Positions 36,577 to 50,251 of a stretch of DNA of 64,000 nt are shown piece by piece; the stretch's first letter is position 1, and every line of letters begins with the position of its first letter. Under the pieces are notes generated by a model. That model was not told where the DNA came from. It made no database searches and was given only the letters and a program-made list of their open reading frames with translations. Source of the stretch: Neckera pumila (lineage: Eukaryota; Streptophyta; Bryopsida; Hypnales; Neckeraceae); contig OZ018415.1 of the NCBI GenBank assembly GCA_963969595.1, positions 8,246,001 through 8,310,000 on the forward strand, given 5' to 3'. The translations under genes and the position numbers were made by a program.

Positions 36577-39500
36577 GGGACTTGCATTGTACACAAGCAT
36601 TTGAACCTGAAGTTAAGATCGAAAAACATTCTCCACAAATTCTCTTGGAGTAGTAGATGTAACCATTGCTCACACATCCCTTCAACCTTGGACATCATGA
36701 TCCAAGCAAAAAACTCAAGATCACTAAGAAATGATCATACTAAAGCGATTAACATACAAATTGTGTGAATTCAAAGGACTAATGATGAGATCAATACTAA
36801 TCTGTATGTCAAAATCTCATCCAATAGCAAAGAATTTCTTAAGCACTCTTAATGTTGATGCATTCAAATTCAATCCACTCTATAGGTACTAAGCATCCAA
36901 CAACTCCTTTATAGCCATTCTGCATGGAGATTGGCATTATAGAACATTGTTGTTACACCCTAAGTCCTAAACCAAAAGTGAAAATCTCCCATGTCATTTG
37001 AATACCAATTCAAAATTGGGCGAGATGCAATTCAAAAATCGATTGTTTCACATACTACATGGCAAATTTGCAAGTGGAAGAACAAAAACTAATATTAACC
37101 CAATTAAAGCTAGAACATTGTTACCTTCAAACCCTAAATCCTAAATTCAAAATTTGAAATTTGTCATCTCAAATCTCTAGAATACCAATTTCATGTGCAC
37201 AACTTGTAATTCACAAACTGTGAGTGTTTTTCACCGTTAGGTAAAAACCGTCCACAAATTTGGGCCGGAAGAAGAGTGTATAGAACCTCTAAACTAAATT
37301 CGCCTCTAAACAATGGACTCCTACAAGTGACGTGACAAAATTGTGCCTCAATGACACTACTTTGGGAGGGGCAGCTCTTGTCTTTTCCTCCCAAATACCT
37401 TTTAACACTTTTCCACACCAAATTGAGCCATGGATTAAAAGGAGATTCCTCCTAGGGCAAAATCTACCTCAAATGTGCAAATGAAGGCCTCAAATTGCCT
37501 AAAATGGATCCATCAAATTAATTCTAGCACACCTTCAATAGACCAACACTCCATTTCTCACACATCCCATTGCATTTATTCCTTCCATTTAGTGTTTTCC
37601 ATGCAATGTTAAAGAACTTTCTTCTCTAACCTTCAAAATGTGCTTTTTATGTCAATCAATTGATCCTTCAAACCCTAATTTTGATTCAATTAGAGTAGCT
37701 CTTCCACATATGCCCCAAACCCTAAAAATTCACTCCCATGCACCCTCCAACATCCAATTTAGCAACATATGCATTCACAAACTCTTTCCATGATTCAATG
37801 CAATGCAAGCATTCTATAAGAATTGGGCAAAGTTCCATCAAAAACTTCAAATTGGACTTCTTCCTAAGGTAGCAAACCTCCTATTGGAAAAATGTCTGCT
37901 ATGGATTCTCCTGAGCTTCAAATGGCGCAAGAATGGTCTCTTTGAAAAGCTAACCTCCTCATCTTGCTTCCCTCTAAAATTCAGCTTCTCGCGCTTCACC
38001 AATTTCCTGCAATCGCTGTCCAAAGTTGCAGCTCAAAAAATCGTGCAGTAGCAGACCTCCCGCCACAAAATCTATCACCACTACCATGTTTGAGCTTCAA
38101 ATCAGGAAACACTAATCTTGATCAAAAATTGAATTGAAGATGCAGCTCCGCTCTAAATTTCAGCTCCTATTTTGAAGTCTATTATCCATGGCAGCTCGTC
38201 AAAGTTGGTTGTCCTTCCAAGTCTTCCAACCTCACTCTTCCTTCTTCCCTCAAACCAACTTCCCACCTGACCTTGGTAAGTTAGCTTTTTCACCCATCTC
38301 CCCTCATGAAATGATGAAACCTACTCGACAAATTGTCCTAACATTAGTCTTAAGTCATTTCTCTAATCTCCTAACATTTTTTTCCATAATTTTTCTTCCA
38401 AGCTCTCAAAATATACATACACACAAGAAGTTGAGAGAGAAAGAGAGAGCCAAAACCTAATTTTGCCTATATCGTGTAAAACGCACCAAATTAGTGAAAA
38501 TTGCGCCAATTTAATGGAAAACCTCCTAAATTACTGTTTTTTCCCCAATTTTATTGTTTTTGTTCTATTTTAGTGTTCCTATCACTACTCTTGTATTCTA
38601 ATAGTAGTTTAAAGTTTACTAACTTCTTTTGTGTTTCATATTTATTATTTTTAGTAGTTTTAAATCCCTATTTTTTCCCTAGACTTTTCCCATTATTTTT
38701 TTATAATTGCATTATGAGATTTTTCACCCTAAATTCCTAAAGTTCCTATCCCTATATCATGGAAACTCCCTAATTTGTAGTCATGGCTTATTCTAAAGTA
38801 CTAACACTTCTAGACTTGGAAATTCTTACATAATGTTTCTATTTTCTACAATCTATGTATTTACATACTATGGCAAATTTGAAAATAGAAAAACAAAATT
38901 GATGGTTGCACACTGAAGAAAGCCAAAAGGATTAGACATTAGAGAAAATTTTAGGCCTCCGGAGGGCTGTTCCACAGCTCTCAAAAGTACCCTAAAATAG
39001 TATTTTTTGGGGCTAAAAAATTTGTCTTTTTCCCTATTTTTGCACAGCTGAAACTATAGTAATCGTGGCGCAGGAACCTAGATTTTCAAGTAAAAAATTA
39101 GTATTTTTTTTCTTAAAAATTTTAATTAAATTTTTTTTTTAAACTTAAGAAATTTAAAAAAAAAATTTAATCTTAAGAAGTTTTTTTAAAAAAAAGACCG
39201 AAATTTGATTGTTTCAGGGAGCAGTTAGCCAAATTGACTACTCCCCAGGGGACTTTTTGAGATTGACATGCCAAGCTTGAAATAGCTTGGCATAGCTTGG
39301 CATAGCTTTTTTCTCTAATGAAAAACATCAAGTAGCTTACTACATCCCCAGTTGAGATCAAAAAATAGCAACTGAAGTAGCTTCTGCACACAAGTTGCTT
39401 TCAACAACTTGCACACAAGCTACTGACGAGGAATCTAATTCTAAGCTATCTTCACAAAATCTTCTTATGGTACAAAGATAAGATGGAAAGCTAATGCGTT

Positions 39501-41814
39501 GCTGTGTTCAATGCTCATTTTTAGTGGAAAATTGAAAACCAGTGGGTGATTTATTATGTGGAATTGTAGCCTTAACTTTCCTGCTTTAAGCAAATCATGC
39601 TTCAAACATGATATTGTCATTTTTGCAAATTGCCCAACAAATCAGGAATCAATTTTCAAATTTTGCATTTAATCTTGGAAAAGTTTGTAATTGGACAATC
39701 ATTTTGGGATAGAGGGAATAAATGATTTAATTCACACTATGGGGAGTTTAATGTCAATTTCATTGTAAGTCTAGCTTTTGTGAAATAGCAATGATTTGTG
39801 AAATGATTTGTAGAATAGCAAGATTTTATCAAAACAATTGCACCACTATAAATCTATATTCAAAAATACATAACTAGTTGTAGTTTGAAAGTCAAATAGA
39901 AAAATTTACTTACAATACAATTATATCAATTCTACAAAAACTAGGCATGCTGCACTTTAATATTGAACTCTATATAGTAGAAATTTTATTTTCAAATGAG
40001 ATATTTAGTACATAAAAAGAATGTATATATTCTATTATTGCTATTGATGAGGCAAAATTCTTTAAATGATACTATTAACAATGGTAAAATTGTCAATTGT
40101 GTCTTATTTGATCTATCATCTTAACAAACATATATACTAAGGTAGGAGGTCCATAAATCAATCAAGTTCTAAATGCATTCTATATCTAGATTTGAGTTAC
40201 ATGTTCCTTGAATATCTATTATTGTTGTTGATGAGGTAGATAGGCTTAAAGGACTGGTTTAGATCCTCAAGACTATCTTATAGTAAAAGAAATGGTTATA
40301 CACACCAATAAAGAAGAATCAAAGAAGAATCCAATTGTAGTCTTTGTTATAATAATACTTAATCTAATTTCATCCTCTATCATCCCAATGTAAGAAAATG
40401 GCCAATTTACTTTCAAGTACAAATAGACATTATATAAAATAGAAAAGGCAAGATTTCGATTAGGCTACATATTTATGATTTCATTAAAAGTGAATGAATA
40501 CAAATATACAACTATGAAGATTACAAATGGCAAATATGAAGTATTTGACTTCACTCAACTTTCTACAAGTTTGAGCGTCGCTTCTAGACATCTTTTTTGG
40601 ACTACTTAGATGGCACAAATTTAATATTCATAAAAAAGTTATACATTTAAAAAATAATAATAACAATTGATTATTTCTTTTTTTTACAAGTGTCATTTGA
40701 AATATGGAAAATTTTCAAAAAATCAACTATTTGATAGAAGTAAAGTTATCTATTCTCCTAATAAGTAACAAAGTACCAAGTAATCGTCTAGTACCTTATA
40801 ATTATTTTTGTTCATTTTTGAAGAGGATGCTAACATGTCCACTACCAATATTATAGTAGAGCGATGTTTTTCTATTCTTTGTTTTTAAACAAAACTTAAT
40901 AAAAAGGGCAATATAGATTTGAACCTTTTTTGGCAAAATAAACAATGTCATAGACAAAGAATCTAGATCCACATAAGATCTTCATTTTTTGTAAATTGAC
41001 ATTTTTCTTTCCATTCCTAGGTGAATTGCTTCACAACCTTGAACAAAAATCATGAAGTACGAAGTCACCCACTGACTAAGCCGCTAATTCATGTAGCTAA
41101 AGAAGATAATTATGAAAAAATTCAATTTCTACAAAACTTGGATGTACTTTGATGATTTCATTGATCATTTTTTCATATAAATATCAAACAAATTTGACGA
41201 AATAAGAGTACTTTACCCTATTACCAACATTATTAACCAAAAATGATCTAGTTTAAGATTGGCCAGATAGATTCATTCTTTGTCTGAATTGTTTCTTTTG
41301 TAATCTCAAATGTCATCCATTGAAACCGAAACGTCCACAACCTCCTTTCAAGATTTAGATATAAACTCAAATTACATAACATTATAGACTAATGTTAAGA
41401 ACCTCCCTTTGCTAAGAGTAAGAAAATCTTCACCAAATTCATTGAAGAAATGATAGGGTGTCCATTTGCAACGTTCCACATCACTAATTTCAATGAATTT
41501 GGAAACAACCACATGGAGAGCTTCACAATTAGAACTCCCCTTGTTGTTATGTATACAAAAGAGTGAAATTAGGTTGCCTTGACAATTAGGTTGCCTTATC
41601 CAGAGAAGTTATTTCATGACTCATTGCTTATCTTTGTGAAGACGCATGCAACTTTCTAAACCTGGGCCAAGAATTGAAGCACCAACCCATGCAACATATA
41701 TGTTTCTTGCATTACTGCATTCTTCTACAATAACAATATGTATTTATAAAGTGTAGAATGCCAAGAAATTAGTGAGGAGGAACCTAATTTCACTATTTTG
41801 TTGTAGAGAATTAC
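36577..41814. other. Long interval without a supported gene
   Basis: AT-rich DNA with many short frames, none with motifs. AT-only tracts occur near 39090-39195. A short tandem AGCTTGGCATAGCTTGGCAT string is at 39281-39307. Text near 38940-39080 and 39210-39310 has the look of LTR-element edges, but no second LTR or polymerase motif was found. Confidence 0.4.
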
Positions 41815-42450
41815 TTGAAAGGGTGCAAATTGGCCCCCATGGTGCCAACGAAAAAAGGTGACCATTGCACCTTCCCCTTCTTCTTCGTCTTCGTCTTCAT
41901 GGCTTCCGCGGTACCGGTCCCCATGTCCTGGCACCCCAAAGCCCTTCTCCCTTCGAGAGCGCGCGGCTTTGCAACTGCCGCCCGAGCTCCTTCGGCCGCA
42001 GTTCAGGAATGGCGCCCATGGATGCGCTTGCACGGCCGGTTGCTTCGAAGGTCGAGATGGCGACCACGTACAAATCAAACTTAACTTATGATTTTTTCTA
42101 CCAAGTTCTCCTCCATCTGCCAAGTTTGGACATCTGTCGACATGGGGTTGGCATGCAACTGGCGCGACCCTAACTTCCGAGGACGACACCCGGTGAGTGC
42201 ACCTCCTTCCACTTCCTCGGGCTGTGCAGGCCTCGGAACACTTGGCAAGGTCAAATTGGAATTCGATCGGATGCAGGCCCAAAGGGTGACGATCGAACCC
42301 GGATTTGACACGCTAACGTACGCTAACGTACACGCTAACTTTAGTAGGAGTGACCACCTTCTCTTAATCGACATTCTAGCTAGAGCACTAGCTACCACCA
42401 TTGAATTGGAATTGATTGAAAGGAAGCTAAGCTGCACTTGTCGACATTGA
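41815..42450 (+). other. GC-rich island with a possible organelle-targeted gene remnant
   Basis: GC content rises sharply against the AT-rich surroundings, and CpG-rich words appear. A frame from the Met at 41899 reads MASAVPVPMSWHP then SRARGFATAARAP. It is Ala/Arg/Ser-rich and lacks acidic residues, like a chloroplast or mitochondrial transit peptide. Around 42247-42390 another frame gives KVKLEFDRMQAQRV and FDTLTYANV, faintly like a pentatricopeptide (PPR) helix pair. A similar VKLEFDHM word recurs near 42570. Together these suggest the broken 5' part of an organelle-targeted, possibly PPR-like gene. The alternative is a GC-rich mobile-element fragment; several frames are open simply because GC is high. 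Confidence 0.3.
42308..42336. repeat. Short tandem repeat of a CGCTAACGTA-like unit
   Basis: Three adjacent imperfect copies of a 10-12 bp unit containing GCTAACGTA lie inside the GC-rich island. It is probably slippage-derived and interrupts the PPR-like frame's downstream part. Confidence 0.6.
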
Positions 42451-42689
42451 AAATTTATGTTCGAGTAGGGAAACCTTGGTGGGAGGAGTAAAGAGGTTTG
42501 CGTGTACGCATTTGGTTGGAATTGAAGCTCATAGTAAGAATTGGCTAACTGGGAAGCCCGCCGTGGACAGGTGATCGAAGCCGTGAAGCTAGAATTCGAT
42601 CACATGCTTTTCGTGAAAGTTGCAGTAATGAATCAATACTGACTGACATCAAGGACGTGGGCGGGGTTATTTTGTACGGTCGGCGAAAG

Positions 42690-42886
42690 CATTTGAGAAG
42701 CTGTTGAAGAAAGGAAGAAAGCCCAGGCAACACCCAGAATGTTTTCAGAATCATGTCACCAGGGATTTGGAGACGAAGGCGTGGCGTCCTGCAACAAAAG
42801 TACCCTATTACCGTGGAGTCTCCGGTGACGTGATTGCAGTAAGTGCTCCCCGGCCCCCTACTGTTAAATTAAAGGAGATGGTGTGA
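42690..42886 (+). other. Possible exon with a consensus donor
   Basis: A frame reading AFEKLLKKGRKPRQHPE and later AWRPATKVPYYRGVSGDVI ends at GCA/GTAAGTGC (near 42840), a strong donor match. It lies 3' of the GC-rich island and may belong to the same remnant. I recognise no domain, and no acceptor was fixed. A chance ORF is possible. Confidence 0.25.
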
Positions 42887-45800
42887 TGACATAGTATTGT
42901 TGCTATTCCAAACGCCATTTTTCCATTTTTCCATTTCTATTCTAGAACGGGTATAGATTTCAGACCGCACGGTCTAAACGTGAAAGTGCCACGTTTGTGG
43001 AATACCGCCATTTTAACGAAATATCGGTTTGTAACAAATTTGTGGAGTGCAAGACTTGTATTGGTGTACAAATGTACTGATATTTCTACGAAAAGCATTA
43101 AGTTTTCAAGCTGAGCTAGAACTGTAACTACTAATTAACCGAACATTCGGAACAACCTGTACTGTCTACGTACGTACCGGCACTGAGCTCTCAAGTAATT
43201 AAATGTCTGGAACCTGTTGACACCAATATTCGTTGTTTTTAATCAAGTTCTGGAATTTAAAGCCTGTGCTAGTTTTAGTTAGAACGTAGTCAACGTACGT
43301 CCGTATGTGATGAATTGATCTGGAACTGGGGTATCAACGGGGGTGTTTATGATTTCACTGTTTGACTAGTTGGAACATGGATGCCGTTTTCTTCAGGCAG
43401 CTAATCCAGATGTCTCTCCAAATGGCGTTTGCCCATAGGCAGACTGTTGAATGATAGCAGTCGAGTGTAAGAGTTTCATACTACTTTAACCAGTGACTCA
43501 CTCAGGCTTTCTCAGACTTCTTCACTCTGTAATTATGCAAGGCTAGACGTCACTACATTCCCACAATAAATGGCTAAAGGTACAATATTCTGAAATTGTC
43601 TCTGCACGCTTTTTTAAGTATATGAAACCTTTCACTCCCCCAATTCAAACTCCTCTAAAGTAATGGTACGTTCTGAGTCTTGTGACGACGCTTAAAAGAT
43701 GCACTTAATATGCGACACTTTAGAATTTTTGAAGTCTTACTTTGAAAATTCGCCAAATTTACAAAAATCCTCCAAGTAATAAGCCATACATTTTCTTGAG
43801 AATTTATGATTTCCATTCATTTAATGACAAGAAAAAGTTACTTCTAATGTTAATTTTGCCTCCATCTATGCACATGAGTATAAATGACCAATTTTAGATC
43901 TAGATCCACCTTAACCTCCAGTACATAAAAGACCAACAAGCTTTACATGTTCTAGCTATAAACAAGTCCCCATCTGCATGGTTAATAACGTTATTTTGTC
44001 TCGTTTGAGTGATGGTCAGAAGTTGTGTTGTGACTGCTAAATTGCTTCTGCAATTTTTTTGTATTATCAATTTCCCTTAAATTGACCACTGATGGCACCA
44101 AAGATTGTGCCATACATCTAGACAAATACATTACACAGCCTTAAAAACTATTAAACTGTATAGATTATAGATTTACTTTTGGCGCTGCGCATCCTGAAAA
44201 GTGATGTTGTAGTGGAATGATACCAATTTATCATACTTGAAGATTTGTCCAGTGTGATTGTGTGAAATCCCAAGAGGGTCGAACATTCTGCGTGGTGTTA
44301 TTTCTTCTTTCATGCTATGAGTGGAAGCTGATAAGTTGCTTCAGATTGCAGGTTAGTTTAATGCTTACTGTGCTATCAGTTAATTCACCACATGGTCATA
44401 TTCGTTGTTTGAGTGGCCCGAGCGAGTCCTCGTATTCAGAGTTGGACGTACTTGAAGTCCCAAGTCTTCGAGCTTTGGGGATAAATTTTGGTGTTCAGAA
44501 ATACATCAAAGACCATTTTGGCAGTTGAAAAATCCGTCCGTAGGAAGTCACTGAGAGAAATCTTGCTTTTTGAGCACCTGTTATTTCAATTTGTGATCTG
44601 GGACTCTAGGAGGTGGTACTCAATGGTATTGCTTATTATAAAGACTCATTTAATTAAATACTAGCTCTTAATTCCTCTTTCTCTCTCACACAGCTACAGT
44701 AGAATGCCGAGAAATCTTGAGTTTCGGCGGAATGTCAAGACTTTTGAGCTCGGATCGGATGAGAAGTGTCACAGAGGCTAGTAGGCCTGTAGGTTCAGGA
44801 TGCCGTCAGGAACTAGAATAGTACCATTTTTAGATTTTTGAACTCTACGGTCTCAGATTTCTGACATTTTTTCAAGCTATCGCAAGTTCCGGGATTGTCA
44901 TTCCCCATTGCCCTTATTCTCATCCTTAATTTCTAGTGGCGAGTGCAAAATCCTCTAGGAATCGTCTGATATTGCCGTAAGGGAAGCAACGAGAATCTCC
45001 TTATACATCTTAGTCGTCCAACTTTAAACCTACTTGAATCGTCAGTTTCTTTAAATTGTCACATTTCTGACATCAGAAATTGCGACATTCATTTGCAGAA
45101 AACTAGGACTGCCATGGTATAGATAATGTAAGTTTCAGGTTGTGTGCCCTGAAAATCTGAAATGTGCCAAATGATGGGGAATTATGCCAGTGTCTTGAAA
45201 TTGGCGTTTTAGTTGAGCACTCGAAAGTCCCAACTTTCAGCCCTGGAACGTCACGTTTAGGCTCACTGAAATTTACCAAAATAACCAATTTGACCAGATC
45301 CACTAGTGAAATTCGCAAAGTCTGGGATAGGAGAATACTTTCAGAACACGAACAGAGAGAAGAGAATTTATTTTAGGAGTTTCAATTCCAGTGTTCCTGA
45401 GTCCTGACCACCTTGCTTCCACGCTTTGGATGTTTCTGGAACCACACATTTGTCACGGGATCGCGGGGACTGGTGCTCGGATTAGCAATACCCGGCCATT
45501 CTTCATGATGTGGGCCACTTTTGACTGGAATCGGTGTGAATTCTGAAGACTGATCGAGTTGTTGTTCCTGGCCCCTTCTAGTTCTGGCGTTGTTCAAGTT
45601 CTCACTTGCGCCAGTTAATCTCAGTCTCGGATAGGAGAAGAAATTTAGTAAAGCTGAGATATTCAGAGTCATATATATTACAATGCCTGTTTAGAGCTCT
45701 AAAATTGGCTGAGAGCTCTAAAAACTAGGGTAGTTATAGATCTGAGGGTTCAGTCGCAGTACTGCACCAAATATTACTGAAAATTGCTGTCTTAACAGTC

Positions 45801-46557
45801 ATGTGAGGTACATAAACATGTGGAGATGCGATATTTTCCACATTCAGACATCGATCGATCTGATGCCAGTATTTTCTTGTGAAGGAATAGACTGTGCTTG
45901 TGTGTGCAGGTGCAGCAAGCACACAACTATGAAATCCTGGCGACTTGAACTCGTATCAATCCACCTAAATCGCCAGATGTTTCGGCATTAGTACCTCTAC
46001 GGTATGTACGCAAGTAGGCAACTGGGCACGTAGATTAATTATCTCATTTATTTCATTTAAACTTCAGTAATAGTGCGACAACATTTTTGTTTACCTTGTA
46101 GACTGGTAAGTAGGACCGGCTTGCGGCTTTAAAAGTTCACTTGCATGCACTCGTTGCCGTATTCTGGGAACACTTGCGCAATGAGCTGCAATAGAATTCT
46201 GAAGTTCTAATTGTCTGATTTTGGCGTATATCCAGAAGCGTCGGTATACTGTTGCTGTGGTCGAAGAATCGAAGACCGAGCTTCTTCATCAATGGGGTAT
46301 AGTAAAGTAATTGTGTTTCCGTAACGTACGAGAGAATTCTCCCTAGTGTGGACCACATTTATTTCGAGCGATGCTTTATTTGCCATTCCACCTGTTCAGA
46401 ATCGAACGGTTCGATGCAACATTATTCATGTACAGTACTTCTATGTTTCGACGACAGTGAGGGGTCCAATATATTTCAAAACCGACACACGTAGTGTAAC
46501 GCTTACTGTACGGCAAAATTACAAGCAAGCTAGCAAAGGGAATCAGGGATGGTACTT
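42887..46557. other. Interval of near-average GC without a supported gene
   Basis: The sequence is more complex than the AT-rich tracts elsewhere but shows no recognisable domain. Two frames are noted without function: 44262-44528 (plus), ending near LRALGINFGVQKYIKDHFGS, and 45382-45672 (minus), Pro/Ser/Arg-rich, ending near KRGSKVVRTQEHWN. Either could be a terminal exon or chance. Confidence 0.35.
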
Positions 46558-46817
46558 TCGAATTTTGGACAATATTTTGAAGTACTTTATTGCGTTGAGG
46601 AATTGAGGGATAGCATCTGATTCTTTGCAGGAATTGTGTATTTGCCGAGAGTTTGGTCCCTCAGTTCAAAAAAGATTCTTAGAAGATAAAAATTCTAAGA
46701 GGAAATTTCTGTGAACTGAGGGATTAGACCCTTGGCACGTGTGTCATTCATGTAAAGAATCAGATACTATCTTTAATTCCTCAATGCATGTACTTTAGAA
46801 TATTGTCAATAATTTCG
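46558..46817. mobile_element. Foldback MITE, about 260 bp
   Basis: Two inverted arms of about 125 bp pair over almost the whole length: 46558-46688 with 46692-46817. Shared words include ATCTGATTCTTT, TTGAGGAATT and CCCTCAGTTCA, with their inverses in the other arm. The spacer is only a few bases. There is no coding capacity and the target duplication is not clear. It resembles snap-back MITEs that feed small-RNA hairpins. Confidence 0.75.
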
Positions 46818-49685
46818 TCATCAATGAATTCAGCAAGAATAGAAGGTACAACCTCTAAAGCAGGTACTTTACGACATGCCCTTCTTTGTTCTTGTTTTGC
46901 CCCAAAGTGTCGTTCCTTTCACTGTTTCTCAGTGATTCGATAAATCTAGCTGTCAGTCCATGAGTGGTGCATCAAAAGTTTCCCATTGAGAACTGTCTGG
47001 GAAGGCTCTGGCTCTATTCTGCTTGTTACTGCAATGAATCTTCTGTCGTTTTTTGTTGGAAGAAAAGACAAAAGGAAAGAAGAAAACGTTTGCTCACTTT
47101 GCTGTTGATAAGTCCAATTAGTAATTAAGACAAAACGTCACCCCAGAAGGCCAGAAGCTAAGTGTACTGCAGGAGAGTACTACTGTGACTTGTTGCACAG
47201 AGGGGGCTCTTCAGTCTTCACAAGAGGCTCATGGGTTCATCAGCCGACTGATTAACTGGACCGGCGAGTTGCTCCCGTGGTCCCATCAGGGTCAGTTAGC
47301 AATTTGTATTGTACTGGACAGTACCATCAGCCAGCTGCTAAAGGTACCGACATGGAGAGGTTGATAAGCACAAGTTCTGTAAGTGTGTTTTATTTTGTCA
47401 TATTTGTTAAAATTATGGCTATCTCTAACCTCAGATCTCTAATTTTCTTGAGCAGAATCAGCAGATGAAGGGACAATCACTATAGACAACCGACCAAAGT
47501 ACAAGCTTGATGCACTTGTAGGTCACAATTTTGACGCTTCAGAAGCATGCCAAATTAGAGAAATTTGACAAAGTGTCTTGAGAGGTTACGGACTTCTCAA
47601 CCATGGACAGAGCTACAGACACCGGGTTGCTTGGCAGGATCTGAGAGAACTTTTACAATAATCTCAAAAGTTATTTCGTAGTTATTGGAAGAATGCTACA
47701 ATGAATCTTCAGCATTACAGTTGATTATGAAGCAGGCACTCAGGTTTTAAAGTTCCAGGAAATTCAGTTTGCAATTATTTCTTAGTGTTCATGGTGGTTG
47801 GGAAGTTATAACTCAATTTCAAGCTAAGCATGCATACTGTATAGTAGTTACAAAGCTAAGACCGGCGTTTGAGACAGCAATTTTAATGATGTCCAAATGT
47901 TTATCGATTTCATTGAAGACTTGATGAGGTTGCAGCTCAAGAACACAGGAAATTAAAAACGAACAGAGAATAACAGTTCAAATTCTAGATAGTGAAAAAG
48001 CAGTCCGAAAACTCCGAATCTGGAATCACTTGACTATTACTAGTGACAATGCAGCTAATTTGTTCCTGCATGTAAGTTAGACAAGCCTATGACCATGCAA
48101 ACTAGCAATCTCAATATCTTGGGGTCAACTCTGAGAGGGGCACATATTTTGCAGAGGTGTGAGCTTGTTTCAAAAATCAAACCCTAGTGGAATTATAATT
48201 TTTTTATTAAAATTGAAATTTCTGCAAAATTCTAAAAAGATTTGCCCTAAAACTACAAAACCATTCATAGAGTGGAGTCATGAACATCCTATAAGATAAA
48301 AATTGCAGTCAGAACTAGGAGTTTGTTCTAATGCCATTGCTAAAAGTTTTTAATTTTCTTCCCACATAAAGACAAATGTGAGAAATAGCAAGAGCAATTG
48401 AAAGTACATTTTCTTCAATAAAGTATGAATTTATTATGAATTTTTGAAGTATTTTGTCCAAAAGAGTCTCTGGATTACTTCAAAACCAACAAAGATTGTA
48501 TCTATAATGCTCATCTTATTCACTTGAAGCAGTCACAATGTTTTCTAACATGAAAGGCCTAAAAAAGTCATCTCCTATAATGAATTTACACAGAAGTTTC
48601 TAATGAGGTCACTATTCACTTCATTATTGTCACCTAGCTAAGACATTGATTGTGGCTCAGATCTTCGTTATTGTAAAAAAGCTATAATGGAATCAAATCC
48701 TAGGAATCTACTATGGGTCTTCTAATTGCAAGGTGTTGCTCTATCTTAAACAATCCATAACCACTCTCCTATGTCTCCAATGGTACTTAAGAATTCACCA
48801 TTAAAGGATTGATATTTTATCCCTAATTGGCGTTAATGCCGTGATTTTATCAAAAAATGAATGGATTTTGATGATTTTCTAGATGGAATTGGGGCCAAAA
48901 GTAGAGTGATAGAATTATGTAGTGAATGAAAATGGGTTGGACTACCTTAAATTGGAAGCAAATTTTTCAAATTTGAAGTGCTTTAAACTCCACATACAAA
49001 AGCCTTGAGATAGATTTAGCCATCGCAATTGAAGCATTTCCTTGGAGAAAATGAGGATTGGAGAGGCCATTGAAATTGGTAAAAAGCTTTCTCAAACACT
49101 CAAGCAAATCTCATATTTGTTACTTCCTAACAGACAAGGGAGTTTATTGTAGGAATTGATGATTTTTGGTGCTTGTGGATACATTCTATGAAAATAGACA
49201 ACATCTAAACATCCACCATGATTTTTGAAGAATCGATTGTAGGATCTTATATTTAATCAATTTAAATCAAATGTGAAAAAATCAACTCAATTTGACTAAT
49301 ACAACACTTGAGGTTGTGAAATTCTGTAGGCAATATATGATTGTACTGTACTAGCAATGTGTGCTTATTCATTTGTACCTCCAAAAGCTTCCATTGAAGA
49401 TATAAAGGCAAAATTGTTATTAAAGAGTATAGTAACATCTGTAGGAGACAATACAAAAGAATCAATTCAAAATCCAAAGTATTGCTATTAAAAACAAGTC
49501 TTTGCAAACCAAAAAAAAACTTGTAGAGAATATACAATTGGAGAGTTCAAAATTCAAGATTAATTGCCTATCATTTTTCATTGGCCCTTATGGGATGACT
49601 TTGCCTTTAAGTCAATCTTCACAAACTCCTCAATAATGATTCCTCGAAGGGAAAGACACCTTTTATTCATTGCAAAAATACAGGG
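46818..49685. other. Mostly unrecognised DNA with one possible exon pair
   Basis: Near 47277-47382 a short frame (VSNLYCTGQYHQPAAKGTD, then MERLISTSS) ends at TCT/GTAAGTG, a good donor. An acceptor-like TTCTTGAGCAG at 47446-47456 is followed by a few codons to a stop. This could be the end of a gene or chance. Nothing else is supported to 49685. Confidence 0.3.
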
Positions 49686-50251
49686 CACAGGGTGTGCACT
49701 TAATGTATCTAATCCAAACTACGTGCGACCAAAACTTTGTACCCCCTATATTATATCCTAAAATTTAAATTAATGAAAACAAAAAAAATATGAATATATT
49801 TTCCTAATTTGAAAGTTTATGTTTTGAATTATTGATATTTTTATTTGCTAATGATAATTAGTGACAAATTTTTGAAATAAATAGATACACTGCAGAATTG
49901 AAAAATAACTTTCACACCCCTATATTATATCCTAAAAAATTGTCTAAAAAATGAACAAAAAATTCCTATAAACAACTCTCTATTGAAAGCTCATTTTGAG
50001 CTGAATATTGATGCAACGGTCATCTAAATGTGTTTTCTATAAATATTTGAGTGGAAAAATATACCATTTTAGGTTCATTTTCAACCTCTTCTAAAAATCA
50101 TTCTATATTTCATTTGAGTTGGAAATTTTGGCAATAGAAACCTATAGTCATTACCAAACAATGCTCAAAATTTTAGGTTGAAATTATAGTTTACTAGAAA
50201 CCACTTGTTCGCACGTGGTTTGTAGTAGTAGAACCAAGTGCCCTCCCCGAG
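49686..50251 (+). mobile_element. hAT-like MITE with an 8-bp target duplication (copy 1)
   Basis: The 566-bp element is flanked on both sides by ATACAGGG (49678-49685 and 50252-50259), an 8-bp target duplication as made by hAT transposases. Its ends, CACAGGGTGTGCACTTAATG and CCAAGTGCCCTCCCCGAG, form short imperfect inverted repeats around GGGCACTT. It has no coding frame. A second copy in the opposite orientation is at 61353-61925. Confidence 0.8.

Noticed and set aside
41725..42282. 185-codon minus-strand ORF in the GC-rich island
   Set aside because: Several frames on both strands are open here because of high GC. The minus frame has no motif and a Ser/Arg-rich random texture, while the plus strand has a better transit-peptide-like start and splice context.
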